Positions 15,928 to 24,287 of a DNA stretch of 25,576 nt are shown in pieces. Where the stretch lies: assembly GCA_012800515.1 (NCBI GenBank), contig JAAZJE010000019.1, positions 1 to 25,576 on the forward strand. Reading direction: 5' to 3'. Both the position numbers and the translations under genes were made by a program. The DNA is from Clostridiaceae bacterium (GTDB taxonomy: Bacteria > Bacillota > Clostridia > Saccharofermentanales > Fastidiosipilaceae). The notes below the pieces were generated by a model. The model was not told the DNA's origin. It saw only the letters and a program-made list of their open reading frames with translations, and searched no databases. Every line of letters begins with the position of its first letter. Positions within the stretch are counted from its first letter, which is position 1.

Positions 15928-17633
15928 TCAATCAAGGTTTCGGCCAGTGCCAGAGCCTGCTTGTCAGCAATGCGTCCAGACAGAAGTCTCGCCACCTCAT
16001 GCACTCGTTCGTCCGACGATAATTCCCGCACTTCCGTGATTGTGCGGTCACCCGCTCGGCGTTTTTCGACCAGAAAATGCGTGTCCGCCGTGGCGGCAAT
16101 CGCCGCTGAGTGAGTAACACAAATTACCTGTGCCCAATTGGCCAAGGTTTGTAATTTATTCGCGACCATATTAGCAGTATGGCCGCTGATTCCGGCATCA
16201 ACCTCATCAAAGATCAACAGGGGCAGACGATCAATCCGGGCAATGACCACCTTAATTGCCAGCATAATGCGCGCCGCTTCGCCGCCGGAAGCAATTTGCG
16301 CCAGGGGCCTAACTTCTTCGCCGACATTGGCCGAAAACAGGAATTCAATTTCGTCCGTGCCTTCCTCCGTCGCTGCGGCGAAGGGTCGCTGTGTCTGATG
16401 AATCTCAAAACGTGCTCCCTTCATGCCTAGATCGGTCAATTCCTGCCCGATTTCACGGCACAGTTTCTGCCCGGCAACGGATCTCGCCCGGGACAGCTTC
16501 CCGGCCAAAGTCTCGAGCTCGGCGGTTATTTCCTCCAGTTGCACGTCCAGCTTGGCCAGCCACCAGGCTGCGTTGTCTAGACGTTCCAATTCGTCCTCCA
16601 AGCCGGTAAGATGAGCCAAAATTGATTCTATTGAACCTCCGTGGCGACGTTTGGCCACGGCGATTTCATTGAGCCGCGCATCGATACGTTCGAGCGCGTC
16701 GGAGGAGATTTCGATACGGTCCAAAGTGCGCGCCACTTCTACTGCGACTTCCTGTGCCGCTTCATAGGCGGTTTGCAGAGATTTCTGCAAAGGAACGGCA
16801 CGCTCGATAAATTCGGCCGCTTCCTCGAGCGAGCTGAGAGCGACGCCCATGAGTTCGATCGCACCGGCAATATCGGCTTCGTTACCGCTCAATGCGGAAT
16901 GTGCCGCCTGGAGCGCCTCGATCATTCGACCGATGTCCATGAGCTGACGTTTTTTGGTCAGGAGCTTGCGGTCCTCATCCTCTTTCAGATTCAGACGGTG
17001 CAACACCTCTATCTCTGTCTTCAGACGCTCGATTTCCAATTCACGATCCAACCCGGGTGCCAGATAGCACGCTTGTTCAGCATTAATCTCATTGCGCCGA
17101 TTCCAGGCCGTGCGATATTCGGCCGCAACCGCCGCCAATCCTTCACCGCCATAGCGGTCCAATAGTTGTCGATGGGTACGAGGATCAAAAAGCAACTGGT
17201 TCTCGCGTTGGCCGTGTATATCCGCCAAGTATGAACCGACTTTTCGCAGCAAACTCAACGGAACCTGACGACCGTTTATACGCGAGCGGGTTCGTCCGTT
17301 GTCATAAATTTCCCGGGACAGAAGCAGAATATAGCGGCATTTTCCGTCCGCTGCTTCCTCAATATCACTTTCTTCTATGAATTCACGCGCCTCATCCGGC
17401 AAAAATTCGAGATTGTCTTCGTTCAGAGCAAATTCCGCCTCAACCGAGGCCATGTCATGCCCGCTGCGAATCATATTCTTATCGGTACGATAGCCGGTGA
17501 TTGCTTCAATCGCTCCGATGAGCAGAGATTTACCCGCGCCGGTCTCCCCGCTCAGCACGGTCAATCCGGAACCGGGCTTCAGTTCCGCCTGATCCAGCAG
17601 AGCCAAGTGTTCGATTTGCAGACTGCGCAACAT
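15909..17633 (-). CDS. recN: DNA repair ATPase RecN
   Basis: RecN is an SMC-like ATPase that acts early in double-strand-break repair, holding DNA ends. Both heads are visible: Walker A LSGETGAGKSLLIGAI near residue 28, and at the C-terminus the ABC signature ASGGEAARIMLAIK followed by Walker B LLIFDEVDAGISG and VICVTH. The middle (about 160-390) is mostly helical with heptad-like coiled-coil stretches, as in the family. At 574 residues it is of usual length. It begins 9 bp after argR, with GGAGGGG over the argR end as a distant ribosome site, and is the last gene of the long operon. In many clostridia argR-recN are neighbours, as here. Confidence 0.95.
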   Translation of the reverse strand: MLRSLQIEHLALLDQAELKPGSGLTVLSGETGAGKSLLIGAIEAITGYRTDKNMIRSGHDMASVEAEFALNEDNLEFLPDEAREFIEESDIEEAADGKCRYILLLSREIYDNGRTRSRINGRQVPLSLLRKVGSYLADIHGQRENQLLFDPRTHRQLLDRYGGEGLAAVAAEYRTAWNRRNEINAEQACYLAPGLDRELEIERLKTEIEVLHRLNLKEDEDRKLLTKKRQLMDIGRMIEALQAAHSALSGNEADIAGAIELMGVALSSLEEAAEFIERAVPLQKSLQTAYEAAQEVAVEVARTLDRIEISSDALERIDARLNEIAVAKRRHGGSIESILAHLTGLEDELERLDNAAWWLAKLDVQLEEITAELETLAGKLSRARSVAGQKLCREIGQELTDLGMKGARFEIHQTQRPFAAATEEGTDEIEFLFSANVGEEVRPLAQIASGGEAARIMLAIKVVIARIDRLPLLIFDEVDAGISGHTANMVANKLQTLANWAQVICVTHSAAIAATADTHFLVEKRRAGDRTITEVRELSSDERVHEVARLLSGRIADKQALALAETLIDQSRRV

Positions 17634-17642
17634 ATTTCCCGG

Positions 17643-18116
17643 CTACCCCTCCACATCGCCGCCCAGGGAAAGATCCGGGATCATGTTGTTCAGGTATTCG
17701 GCGGATTCATTCGACGGAGTAGCAATAAAAATAGTATCGTCGCCGGCCAGAGTTCCGACAATATGCGGCATGTCCATCGCATCCAAGGCCGAAGCACCGG
17801 CCTGCGCCATACCCGGCAAAGTTTTGATCACAACTAAATTCGCCGCTGTTCTATGTGAAATCACCGCCTGGGCAAAAACTCGGAACAACCGATCCGTATT
17901 GCTTTTACGGCCGCTACTCATTGTCATGTATATATTGCGGCCGCCGCCGGTGGATTTGACAATACCCAACTCGCGAATATCCCGTGACACCGTTGCCTGG
18001 GTAACTCTATGCCCCAGCTCATTAAGGCAATCGACCAGTTCCTCCTGCGTTTCAATAGGCTTTTCGCGAATCAGACGCAGAATTATTGCCTGGCGTTCTC
18101 CCTTTGATAGTTTCAT
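17643..18116 (-). CDS. argR: Arginine repressor ArgR
   Basis: ArgR is a hexameric, arginine-sensing repressor of arginine metabolism genes. The N-terminal winged helix-turn-helix is clear (KGERQAIILRLI, TQEELVDCL, and the recognition segment VTQATVSRDIRELGIVKS). The C-terminal arginine-binding and oligomerisation domain shows MPHIVGTLAGDDTIFI, with the Asp pair in GDD used for arginine binding in the family. Length 157 is normal. The ATG overlaps the nadK stop in ATGA, so it is translationally coupled. A palindrome that fits the ARG-box symmetry lies at 18995-19008 before nadK, suggesting that ArgR may regulate its own operon. Confidence 0.95.
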   Translation of the reverse strand: MKLSKGERQAIILRLIREKPIETQEELVDCLNELGHRVTQATVSRDIRELGIVKSTGGGRNIYMTMSSGRKSNTDRLFRVFAQAVISHRTAANLVVIKTLPGMAQAGASALDAMDMPHIVGTLAGDDTIFIATPSNESAEYLNNMIPDLSLGGDVEG

Positions 18117-18979
18117 GCTTCCCTTCCTCGTCCTCTTATCTTGTCAGGTACACGTTTAAAGAAATTGCGATCAACCAAACAGATAAACCGTGCCGCATTT
18201 TCGGCCCGATTTATGCACACCGTGTCTGTGCGACGGACGGCAACAGTCTTCCGCCCGTCCACCGACAAATGAGACGTATGCTGATGATCGCCGATGGTCA
18301 GACGAATTTTGCTATGCGGAGCAATAATGCTACTGCGATTATGCAGAGTATGCGGACAAATCGGCGTAATAAGCATCAATTGAAGCGTCGGATCGATAAT
18401 AGGCCCGCCCGCCGCCATCGCATAGCCGGTCGAACCGGTCGCCGTCGAAACTATAACTCCGTCCGAAGGTATGGTTTCGACCTTCTCGCCGTCAATCCAC
18501 AATAAAATCGGAATAATATGCGGTACGGCACCGCGGCTAAGTACGGCATCGTTGATCGCCAGCGCCGCAAAAAACTCGCTACCGTCCTCATGGTAGCAAC
18601 GCACGTCGAGCTGCATGCGTTCTTTGATTTTATAATCACCGTTAACCAGAGCAGGCAGAGCCCATTCGATCTGATCCGGTTCGATTTCCGTCAGGAAGCC
18701 GATGCTGCCGAGATTTATCCCGATAACCGGGACCTGCCCCTCCTGCGCACAGTGCACGGCGGAAAGAAAGGTTCCATCGCCACCCAGACTGATCAGAACG
18801 GAGCAATCCGTATAAGACCCGTGAGTAATCCCCGGCAGGCTCAGCACCTCCGTCGACTGCTTGGTCGGATCGACAAGCGGCACCGCTCCGAGATCCCGCA
18901 GAATATCTATAACTTGGCGAGTCCGGTACAATCCGGCATCCCGGTCTGTATTGGCATAAAGCCCGATCTTTTTCGACAT
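18113..18979 (-). CDS. nadK: NAD kinase
   Basis: NadK phosphorylates NAD+ to NADP+. Seen are the GGDGTFLSAVH motif near residue 66, GINLGSIGFLTEIEPDQ, the AINDAVLSRG segment (the family's N-E/D position), and the glycine-rich PSDGVIVSTATGSTGYAMAAGGPI loop. The 288-residue length is normal. GAGGAT stands 7 nt before the ATG. Usual clostridial operons put tlyA (an rRNA methyltransferase) between dxs and nadK; here there is only a 44-bp gap holding a palindrome and a possible -10. nadK and argR overlap by four bases. Confidence 0.95.
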   Translation of the reverse strand: MSKKIGLYANTDRDAGLYRTRQVIDILRDLGAVPLVDPTKQSTEVLSLPGITHGSYTDCSVLISLGGDGTFLSAVHCAQEGQVPVIGINLGSIGFLTEIEPDQIEWALPALVNGDYKIKERMQLDVRCYHEDGSEFFAALAINDAVLSRGAVPHIIPILLWIDGEKVETIPSDGVIVSTATGSTGYAMAAGGPIIDPTLQLMLITPICPHTLHNRSSIIAPHSKIRLTIGDHQHTSHLSVDGRKTVAVRRTDTVCINRAENAARFICLVDRNFFKRVPDKIRGRGREA

Positions 18980-18994
18980 TCGTGATCCTCAAAA

Positions 18995-19008
18995 TGTATA
19001 ATTATACA
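18995..19008 (-). promoter_or_regulatory. ARG-box-like palindrome overlapping a -10, before nadK-argR-recN
   Basis: TGTATAATTATACA is a perfect 14-bp palindrome and fits the TGNATN4ATNCA symmetry of ArgR half-sites. On the minus strand its TATAAT (19001-19006) is a consensus -10 for a promoter in the 44-bp dxs-nadK gap. A repressor bound here would cover the -10. No good -35 is visible. The role is inferred from symmetry and from argR being the second gene downstream. Confidence 0.45.
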
Positions 19009-19023
19009 AATTGTAACACAAAT

Positions 19024-20973
19024 TTATCGGTGTAACCATTGCGTTATTTCCGCCGCGACCCCATCCGTGTCCAGGCGATTATGCCGCAGTACCCGATCCA
19101 CGGAAAAAATTCCCCGCGGATACTCTTTTAGGCCGAGATTTAATACCGGGGTACTCAGACCGGCCTTTCTCAGACATTCCGTCACGTAATGTCCCATGCC
19201 GCCGGCCAGCATTCCCTCCTCAAGCGTAGCCAGACGCGGATATTTTGCCAGTATCGGGATCAGTCCGTTGAGATCCGGAGAATTGAGGTATTGCAAATCT
19301 ATCACGGCAATTTCCGCCGCCTGCGTTTCGGAACGTGAAATCCGCTCGGCCGCCCGCAGGGCGGTCTTGAGACTATTGCCGGACGATAGAATCGCCATGT
19401 CGGAGCCGGCACGCAACAGACGCGGCGCTACGGCGGGAACGGCACCGCTCGGGGCGTTCGGAAAATTCAGGACGGAAATCGGGTTATCGACGACACCTTT
19501 GGGATAGATCAGCGCCGTGGGTCCTTGACGATGATTCAACGCATATTCCAACTGCTCTTTCAGCGCCGCGGCGGACTGCGGCTGCAGAACCTGCAGATTC
19601 GGCAGGGGCAATAACATCGGCAAAGCCAAAACTCCCTGGTGCGTTTCGCCGTCACCGCCGACCAGACCGGCATGGCTGATTAAAAAGGTAACGGGCAAGT
19701 TTTGCAGACAACAATCATGAACCAGTTGATCATATGCCCGTTGCATAAAAGTTGCATAAATAGCCACGATCGGTTTCAAACCCGTCGTCGCCAGACCGGC
19801 GGCAAAAGTAACGGCATGTTGCTCGGCAATCCCCACGTCGAAGAAACGCTCCGGATAGCGGCGTCCAAATTCAAACGTTCCGGTTCCGCTACTCATCGCG
19901 GCAGTGATGACACAGACGCGCTCATCGGACTCGCCCTGCTCCAGGAGACAGTCCGATACGACATCCGCCCAAGTGACTCGTGTCGTCTCGCCGTTGCCGT
20001 TATTCCCGCTCGCCCGCCGCATATCGCGAAGCGGCTCGACCACAAAGGGCGCCACCCCGTGGAAATTCTCCGGCTCCTCCTCGGCAGGCGCGTAACCGCG
20101 TCCCTTTTGGGTAAAAATCTGCAATACACGCGGACCGTGCAAGTTCCGCATCGCGCTCAAATAACGCTCCAGCTGGCGGGCGTCATGGCCGTCAATCGGT
20201 CCGTAATAACGCAGACCCCAACCTTCGAAAATACAATTGCGCGGCTGAGTCAGATGGCGGAAGTAGGATTTGATGCGGCGTAGCCCGTTTGCCAAAGCGC
20301 GGCCGATCAGGGGAATACGCGTGACAAAGGCCTCGATGCGCGGCTTTAGTCCTACATAGTACGGATTGACCCGGATGCTGGCAAAATCCCGCGCAATACG
20401 CCCGACATTCGGCGAAATACTCATCTGATTGTCGTTGACAATAATAATTACATCGTCATCGTCGCCCATATCATTCATGGCTTCCATCGCCATACCGCCG
20501 CTCAGGGCTCCGTCGCCGATGACGGCAACCACGCTGCGCGCCTCTTTGCGCAATTTGAAGGCCCGTGCCATACCCAGCGCCGCGGAGAGTGAGGTGCTGC
20601 TGTGTCCGGTATTAAATGCGTCGCAGGGACTCTCTTCCCGGCGCGGAAAGCCGGATATCCCACCGTCCTGCCGCAAATCAAAAAAATTTTCGGCACGGCC
20701 GGTCAATATTTTATAGGCATAACTTTGATGTCCGACATCCCAAATAATCCTGTCGTGACGCGGATCGAAAATACGCAACAGATATATAGTCAGTTCGACC
20801 ACGCCTAAATTGCTCGCCAGATGGCCGCCGTTTTTACTCACGACACTTATGATCAGCCGTCGCAACTCCGCCGCCAAAGCCGGCAGTTCGAGTACATCCG
20901 CTCCGCTCAGGCGCTCATGCACATCGCTGCCGCTGTACTTGGCAATCAGAGGATAATCGGCCAAAAGTTCCAT
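19024..20973 (-). CDS. dxs: 1-deoxy-D-xylulose-5-phosphate synthase, with altered substrate-phosphate residues
   Basis: Dxs condenses pyruvate and glyceraldehyde-3-phosphate, the first step of the non-mevalonate isoprenoid route, using thiamine diphosphate. The family marks are there: NGGHLASNLGVVELT, GHSSTSLSAALGMA, GDGALSGGMAMEAMND and NDNQMSISPNVG (cofactor metal), FHGV, and the catalytic Glu in GIAEQHAVTFAAG. Two usual Arg residues that hold the GAP phosphate (E. coli R420 in DRAG and R478 in YPRG) are here His (SHAG, codon 19672-19674) and Lys (YPKG, codon 19498-19500). I start at ATG 20973, 2 bp after the ispA stop; an in-frame GTG at 21000 would overlap ispA by 25 bp. About 649 residues. 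The substitutions do not prevent the call, since the operon position is typical. Confidence 0.93.
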   Translation of the reverse strand: MELLADYPLIAKYSGSDVHERLSGADVLELPALAAELRRLIISVVSKNGGHLASNLGVVELTIYLLRIFDPRHDRIIWDVGHQSYAYKILTGRAENFFDLRQDGGISGFPRREESPCDAFNTGHSSTSLSAALGMARAFKLRKEARSVVAVIGDGALSGGMAMEAMNDMGDDDDVIIIVNDNQMSISPNVGRIARDFASIRVNPYYVGLKPRIEAFVTRIPLIGRALANGLRRIKSYFRHLTQPRNCIFEGWGLRYYGPIDGHDARQLERYLSAMRNLHGPRVLQIFTQKGRGYAPAEEEPENFHGVAPFVVEPLRDMRRASGNNGNGETTRVTWADVVSDCLLEQGESDERVCVITAAMSSGTGTFEFGRRYPERFFDVGIAEQHAVTFAAGLATTGLKPIVAIYATFMQRAYDQLVHDCCLQNLPVTFLISHAGLVGGDGETHQGVLALPMLLPLPNLQVLQPQSAAALKEQLEYALNHRQGPTALIYPKGVVDNPISVLNFPNAPSGAVPAVAPRLLRAGSDMAILSSGNSLKTALRAAERISRSETQAAEIAVIDLQYLNSPDLNGLIPILAKYPRLATLEEGMLAGGMGHYVTECLRKAGLSTPVLNLGLKEYPRGIFSVDRVLRHNRLDTDGVAAEITQWLHR

Positions 20974-20975
20974 CG

Positions 20976-21980
20976 TCACATCTCGCGTCGACCGAGCCAC
21001 TCAAGCAATCCAAGCCAGAATTCCCCGGCAAAACCGCCCGCGGTCAATTCGGCAATACGTTCACGGACGCGCTCCTGCTCAATCCGCAGACGCTCCTCCG
21101 CCTTTTCCAGACCTTCCACCGTGACAAAGGTCGCCTTTCCCTGCGCTGCATCCTTGCCGATCGTCTTGCCCAGTTCTTCCTGTTCGGCGGTTACATCCAA
21201 AATATCGTCGCGCAACTGAAAAATCAGACCCAAAGAAACCGCCATGGCTTCTAATGATACCAACGCGGACTCCGCAATCCCCAGCAACTGTCCCATCGAC
21301 AAAATCGCGGCGGTAAAGAGGCACCCGGTCTTCAGCGCGGCCATCTCTTTAACTTCGGCAAAGCCGGGGGTATCACTGCGTTCGGCCAGGGCCATGTCCA
21401 GCCACTGCCCGCGGATCATTCCGCTTGCGCCGGCCGCCGCCGCAACGGTGCGGGCCGCCCGCAGACGATTAGACTGCGCCTTCCGACGCAGATCCGCATC
21501 GGCCCGTTTCTCCTCCGGAGTTTCAAGCGCGACCGCTTCAAACAATAATTCAAACGCCAGATTCAACAGCGCGTCCCCGGCCAGAACAGCCGCGGCTTCG
21601 CCGAAAAGGGCATGCACCGACGGCAAGCCGCGCCGCAACATATCGTCGTCCATGCACGGCAGATCATCATGAATCAGAGAATAAGTATGAATACATTCGA
21701 CCGCTGTCGCCAAGCGCCTCACCGCCGCCGACAAAGCCTGATCCGGGTTAAAAGAGGCTGCCGTTGCCAGACTGAGAACGGGGCGAACCCGCTTGCCGCC
21801 CGACATCAGCGCATAGGCCATCACCTCCGGCAATGTCGCTGTCCGAGCCTCTTCCGTGGTCTCCTTGCCGGTAAAAAACACCCGTACATCGAGTCCATTA
21901 ATCAGCTGTGCCAAATCATCCTCGACACAGCGCAAATAGCAATCATAGTCCTGCCGAAAGGACCGGGAATTATCCTTCAA
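20976..21980 (-). CDS. ispA: Farnesyl/geranyl diphosphate synthase (polyprenyl synthetase)
   Basis: IspA joins isopentenyl diphosphate to DMAPP/GPP, giving farnesyl diphosphate. Both Asp-rich motifs are seen: the first in YSLIHDDLPCMDDDMLRRG (the bacterial DDxxxxD form) and the second in FQLRDDILDVTA. GGKRVRP and the closing GKTIGKDAAQGKATFVT are also typical. I place the start at TTG 21980 because AGAGGAG lies 6 nt upstream; an in-frame TTG at 22016 would overlap xseB and has no good ribosome site. The protein is then 334 residues, longer than most IspA (about 290-300). Extra length lies in the N-terminal 25 residues and a charged loop after the first motif. Its end abuts dxs. Confidence 0.92.
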   Translation of the reverse strand: MKDNSRSFRQDYDCYLRCVEDDLAQLINGLDVRVFFTGKETTEEARTATLPEVMAYALMSGGKRVRPVLSLATAASFNPDQALSAAVRRLATAVECIHTYSLIHDDLPCMDDDMLRRGLPSVHALFGEAAAVLAGDALLNLAFELLFEAVALETPEEKRADADLRRKAQSNRLRAARTVAAAAGASGMIRGQWLDMALAERSDTPGFAEVKEMAALKTGCLFTAAILSMGQLLGIAESALVSLEAMAVSLGLIFQLRDDILDVTAEQEELGKTIGKDAAQGKATFVTVEGLEKAEERLRIEQERVRERIAELTAGGFAGEFWLGLLEWLGRREM

Positions 21981-22002
21981 GGCCTTCTCCTCTGCGTTTA
22001 AG

Positions 22003-22332
22003 CTATTCCGCGTCAAACGGCAATTCGACCATTTGATCGCCCTGGCGCGTCAAACGAGCGATGCGATGTTCGATTTCATCCAATTTCCGAGCACAGAAGT
22101 TGGCAAGCTCATTGCCCTTGCTGTACAGTTCCAATGACTTTTCGATGCCGATCTCACCGGCTTCGAGACGGCGTACCACCTGATCCAGTTCCGCCAGCGC
22201 CTCCTCAAAACTCATCTCCGCCGGAATACTTGCGGCTTCGTCTGCGACCGTATCTGCAACTTCGGGATCGGCAACCGCGCTCCGCAAATTGTCCGCTTGT
22301 AAATCGTCAAATCGCATTTGTTCAAAATTCAT
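22003..22332 (-). CDS. xseB: Exodeoxyribonuclease VII small subunit
   Basis: XseB binds XseA to make exonuclease VII, which degrades single-stranded DNA from both ends. The core (about residues 40-109) begins MSFEEALAELDQVVRRLEAG and has the family's EIGIEKSLELYSKGNELANFC. About 39 extra residues precede it, acidic and Ala-rich; a start at the inner ATG lacks spacing to a ribosome site, so the longer form is kept. The upstream gap to xseA is 78 bp with a stem-loop. Confidence 0.9.
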   Translation of the reverse strand: MNFEQMRFDDLQADNLRSAVADPEVADTVADEAASIPAEMSFEEALAELDQVVRRLEAGEIGIEKSLELYSKGNELANFCARKLDEIEHRIARLTRQGDQMVELPFDAE

Positions 22333-22384
22333 TTTATCACCCGATACCCTTCATGTATTTTCTTCTGTTTTATCTTCTATCCCC

Positions 22385-22399
22385 GGTGCGGGCCGCACC
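22385..22399 (-). other. Short GC-rich stem-loop between xseA and xseB
   Basis: GGTGCG and CGCACC pair around a 3-nt loop in the only sizeable gap inside the operon (78 bp). No T-tract follows on either strand, so it is not a strong terminator. It could slow or trim the transcript and set the xseA:xseB ratio; this is inference. Confidence 0.35.
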
Positions 22400-22410
22400 C
22401 CGACAGAGGG

Positions 22411-23700
22411 TTAAATACTCACCGCTCGCCGATCCGGTTCGACGGTATTGACCTCACATCCCAACCTGCCGTCACTCAATACGACGGTCACCTTCTGCCG
22501 CTCCCTGACCCGCTCCACCGTGGTCAGCAAATCTCCTTCGGCATTCGTGACGATACTGTAGCCGCGCTGCAAAACCGACAAAGGATTCAACGCACGCAGG
22601 CGGGCATTGCTTTCCTGAAAAGCCGCCCGTCCGACAGTGTGCCTGCGCTCGAAAGCCTGCTTCATACGCTGATTCAGACTATCAAGCCACACCCGGGTTT
22701 CGGCCGAGCGTCTCTTGATATCGCCGGTCAGGCGCAATAAATATTGGTCAATCGTCTGGCGTTGCTGTTCCAGTCGCCGAGCGGGACTGACCGCCTCCAG
22801 ACGCCCTTTGGCGCGCGAAAGATACAGATGAGCGTAATCCGTTCGGGCGGTCAAGAGACGCCGCAAATGACGGCGGCTCTCCTCGATATTTTCGATCAGT
22901 TGATCGGCCTGAGGCCAGACCAGCTCCGCCGCCGCGGAGGGTGTGGGAGCACGAACATCGGCCACAAAATCCGCAATCGTGAAATCAGTCTCGTGTCCCA
23001 CCGCCGAAACAACCGGTATATGAGACTGGCGTATAGACGTCGCCACGCGAATATCGTTAAAACACCAGAGATCCTCAATCGAACCGCCGCCGCGACCGAC
23101 AATGATCACGTCGACGGAGTTATCCGCATTCAAGTAATCAATAGCGGCGGCAATCTGCCCGGCCGCCAACTCCCCCTGAACCTGAACCGGGACCAGCAAC
23201 AAATTAAAATTGGGAAAACGGCGTCCGGCTACATTGATAATATCGCGAATAACGGCTCCGGAAGGAGAAGTAACGACACCGACCCGCCCGGGCAGCAACG
23301 GCAAAAGGCGTTTCAGTTTCGGATCAAACCAGCCCTTAGCCTCCAACTCGGCCTTCAGAGCCAAGTAGGCGGCGAATAAATCACCTTGCCCCTCCAGTTG
23401 CATGCTGTCCGCATACAACTGGAAGCGTCCGTCGCGTACGTAAATAGTCGCACGACCGCTCAAAACAACCGCCTGTCCGTCCTTGGGTTCAAAGGTAAGA
23501 CGCGCGGCCTGACCGCGGAACATAACGCAACTGATCTGCGCCTCACTGTCTTTCAGAGCAAAATAAATATGTCCGGAGGAATAGCGTTTAACATTCGACA
23601 ATTCCCCCTTTACCTGCAGATTGCGTAATACGGGATCGCGCTCAAGCAACGTTGCCGCTAATTGATTTACTTCCGTTACGGTCAAAATATTTTGCGTCAT
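22411..23700 (-). CDS. xseA: Exodeoxyribonuclease VII large subunit
   Basis: The catalytic subunit of exonuclease VII. The N-terminal OB-fold has LQVKGELSNVKRYSSGHIYFALKD. The catalytic domain shows GRVGVVTSPSGAVIRDI and GRGGGSIEDLWCFND, followed by SAVGHETDFTIADFVADVRAPTPSAAAEL. A long helical C-terminal part ends in a segment, LRALNPLSVLQRGYSIV, that is a family hallmark. At 429 residues it is of usual length. Its ATG follows directly on the nusB stop, with AGGAG 9 nt upstream. Confidence 0.96.
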   Translation of the reverse strand: MTQNILTVTEVNQLAATLLERDPVLRNLQVKGELSNVKRYSSGHIYFALKDSEAQISCVMFRGQAARLTFEPKDGQAVVLSGRATIYVRDGRFQLYADSMQLEGQGDLFAAYLALKAELEAKGWFDPKLKRLLPLLPGRVGVVTSPSGAVIRDIINVAGRRFPNFNLLLVPVQVQGELAAGQIAAAIDYLNADNSVDVIIVGRGGGSIEDLWCFNDIRVATSIRQSHIPVVSAVGHETDFTIADFVADVRAPTPSAAAELVWPQADQLIENIEESRRHLRRLLTARTDYAHLYLSRAKGRLEAVSPARRLEQQRQTIDQYLLRLTGDIKRRSAETRVWLDSLNQRMKQAFERRHTVGRAAFQESNARLRALNPLSVLQRGYSIVTNAEGDLLTTVERVRERQKVTVVLSDGRLGCEVNTVEPDRRAVSI

Positions 23701-24276
23701 TTACGCCTTCTCCTCAAGCGACAGGCGGGCCCGTTCGGCCAACAGATCCGGAATACCGGCCTTTTTCAGACGTTCAACCAAGTCGTCCGGATCCAGATTA
23801 GCAACAGAGGCCAGAACCCCGTTAACAAAGGCATGTGAGTCTTCATTTCCGTAACGTTTGGCCTGCTTGACCGCCTCGTTTATGATCACCCGCTCGGAAA
23901 TTTCCGGCTCATGCAGCAGGCCGGATATCGCCAGACGCAGACTGGCTAAATCCACACCGGAAAGCCGCGCCAGAGACCAGCCGCGCAGAAAAGGCTCGAT
24001 AAACGCATCGAGCGCCGCCCGCAAATTCCAGGTCTGCTCAACCAGATTTTTGATATACGCTCGATCCTCATCATCAACCGATTCCAGAAATTCTGACTCT
24101 TCACCCTCGAGCACTTCCCAAGAACCCACATCATCATCGGGGTCATCCTCCAGACAAATTGACAAATCGTATTCGCCGTAGAGTTCCTCGGCCGGGAGCA
24201 TATTGTCGTTCCGCTCCCTTTGCGTCAGCATAAACAACAGCTGGAAAGCCACTCTTCTGTTTAAAATGCGACCCAA
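23701..24276 (-). CDS. nusB: Transcription antitermination factor NusB with an acidic insertion
   Basis: NusB binds boxA RNA with S10 and supports antitermination of rRNA transcription. The N-terminal helix GRILNRRVAFQLLFMLTQRE and the C-terminal SERVIINEAVKQAKRYGNEDSHAFVNGVLASVA segment (family: vinEavelak.....s..FvNgvL) are clear. At 191 residues it is 40-50 longer than most NusB; most of the excess is an acidic stretch at about residues 27-65 (LEDDPDDDVGSWEVLEGEES). The start is a TTG at 24276, with AGGAG 8 nt upstream and no better start. It begins 11 bp after the DUF2273 gene. Confidence 0.9.
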   Translation of the reverse strand: MGRILNRRVAFQLLFMLTQRERNDNMLPAEELYGEYDLSICLEDDPDDDVGSWEVLEGEESEFLESVDDEDRAYIKNLVEQTWNLRAALDAFIEPFLRGWSLARLSGVDLASLRLAISGLLHEPEISERVIINEAVKQAKRYGNEDSHAFVNGVLASVANLDPDDLVERLKKAGIPDLLAERARLSLEEKA

Positions 24277-24287
24277 CTATACGACTC

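Noticed and set aside
15925..15990. Terminator between rluD and recN
   Set aside because: No stem with a T-tract was seen; the genes overlap.
16641..17165. Plus-strand frame of 174 codons in recN
   Set aside because: Antisense of the RecN coiled-coil region; no ribosome site or known family.
22744..23379. Plus-strand frame of 211 codons in xseA
   Set aside because: Antisense of conserved XseA catalytic sequence.
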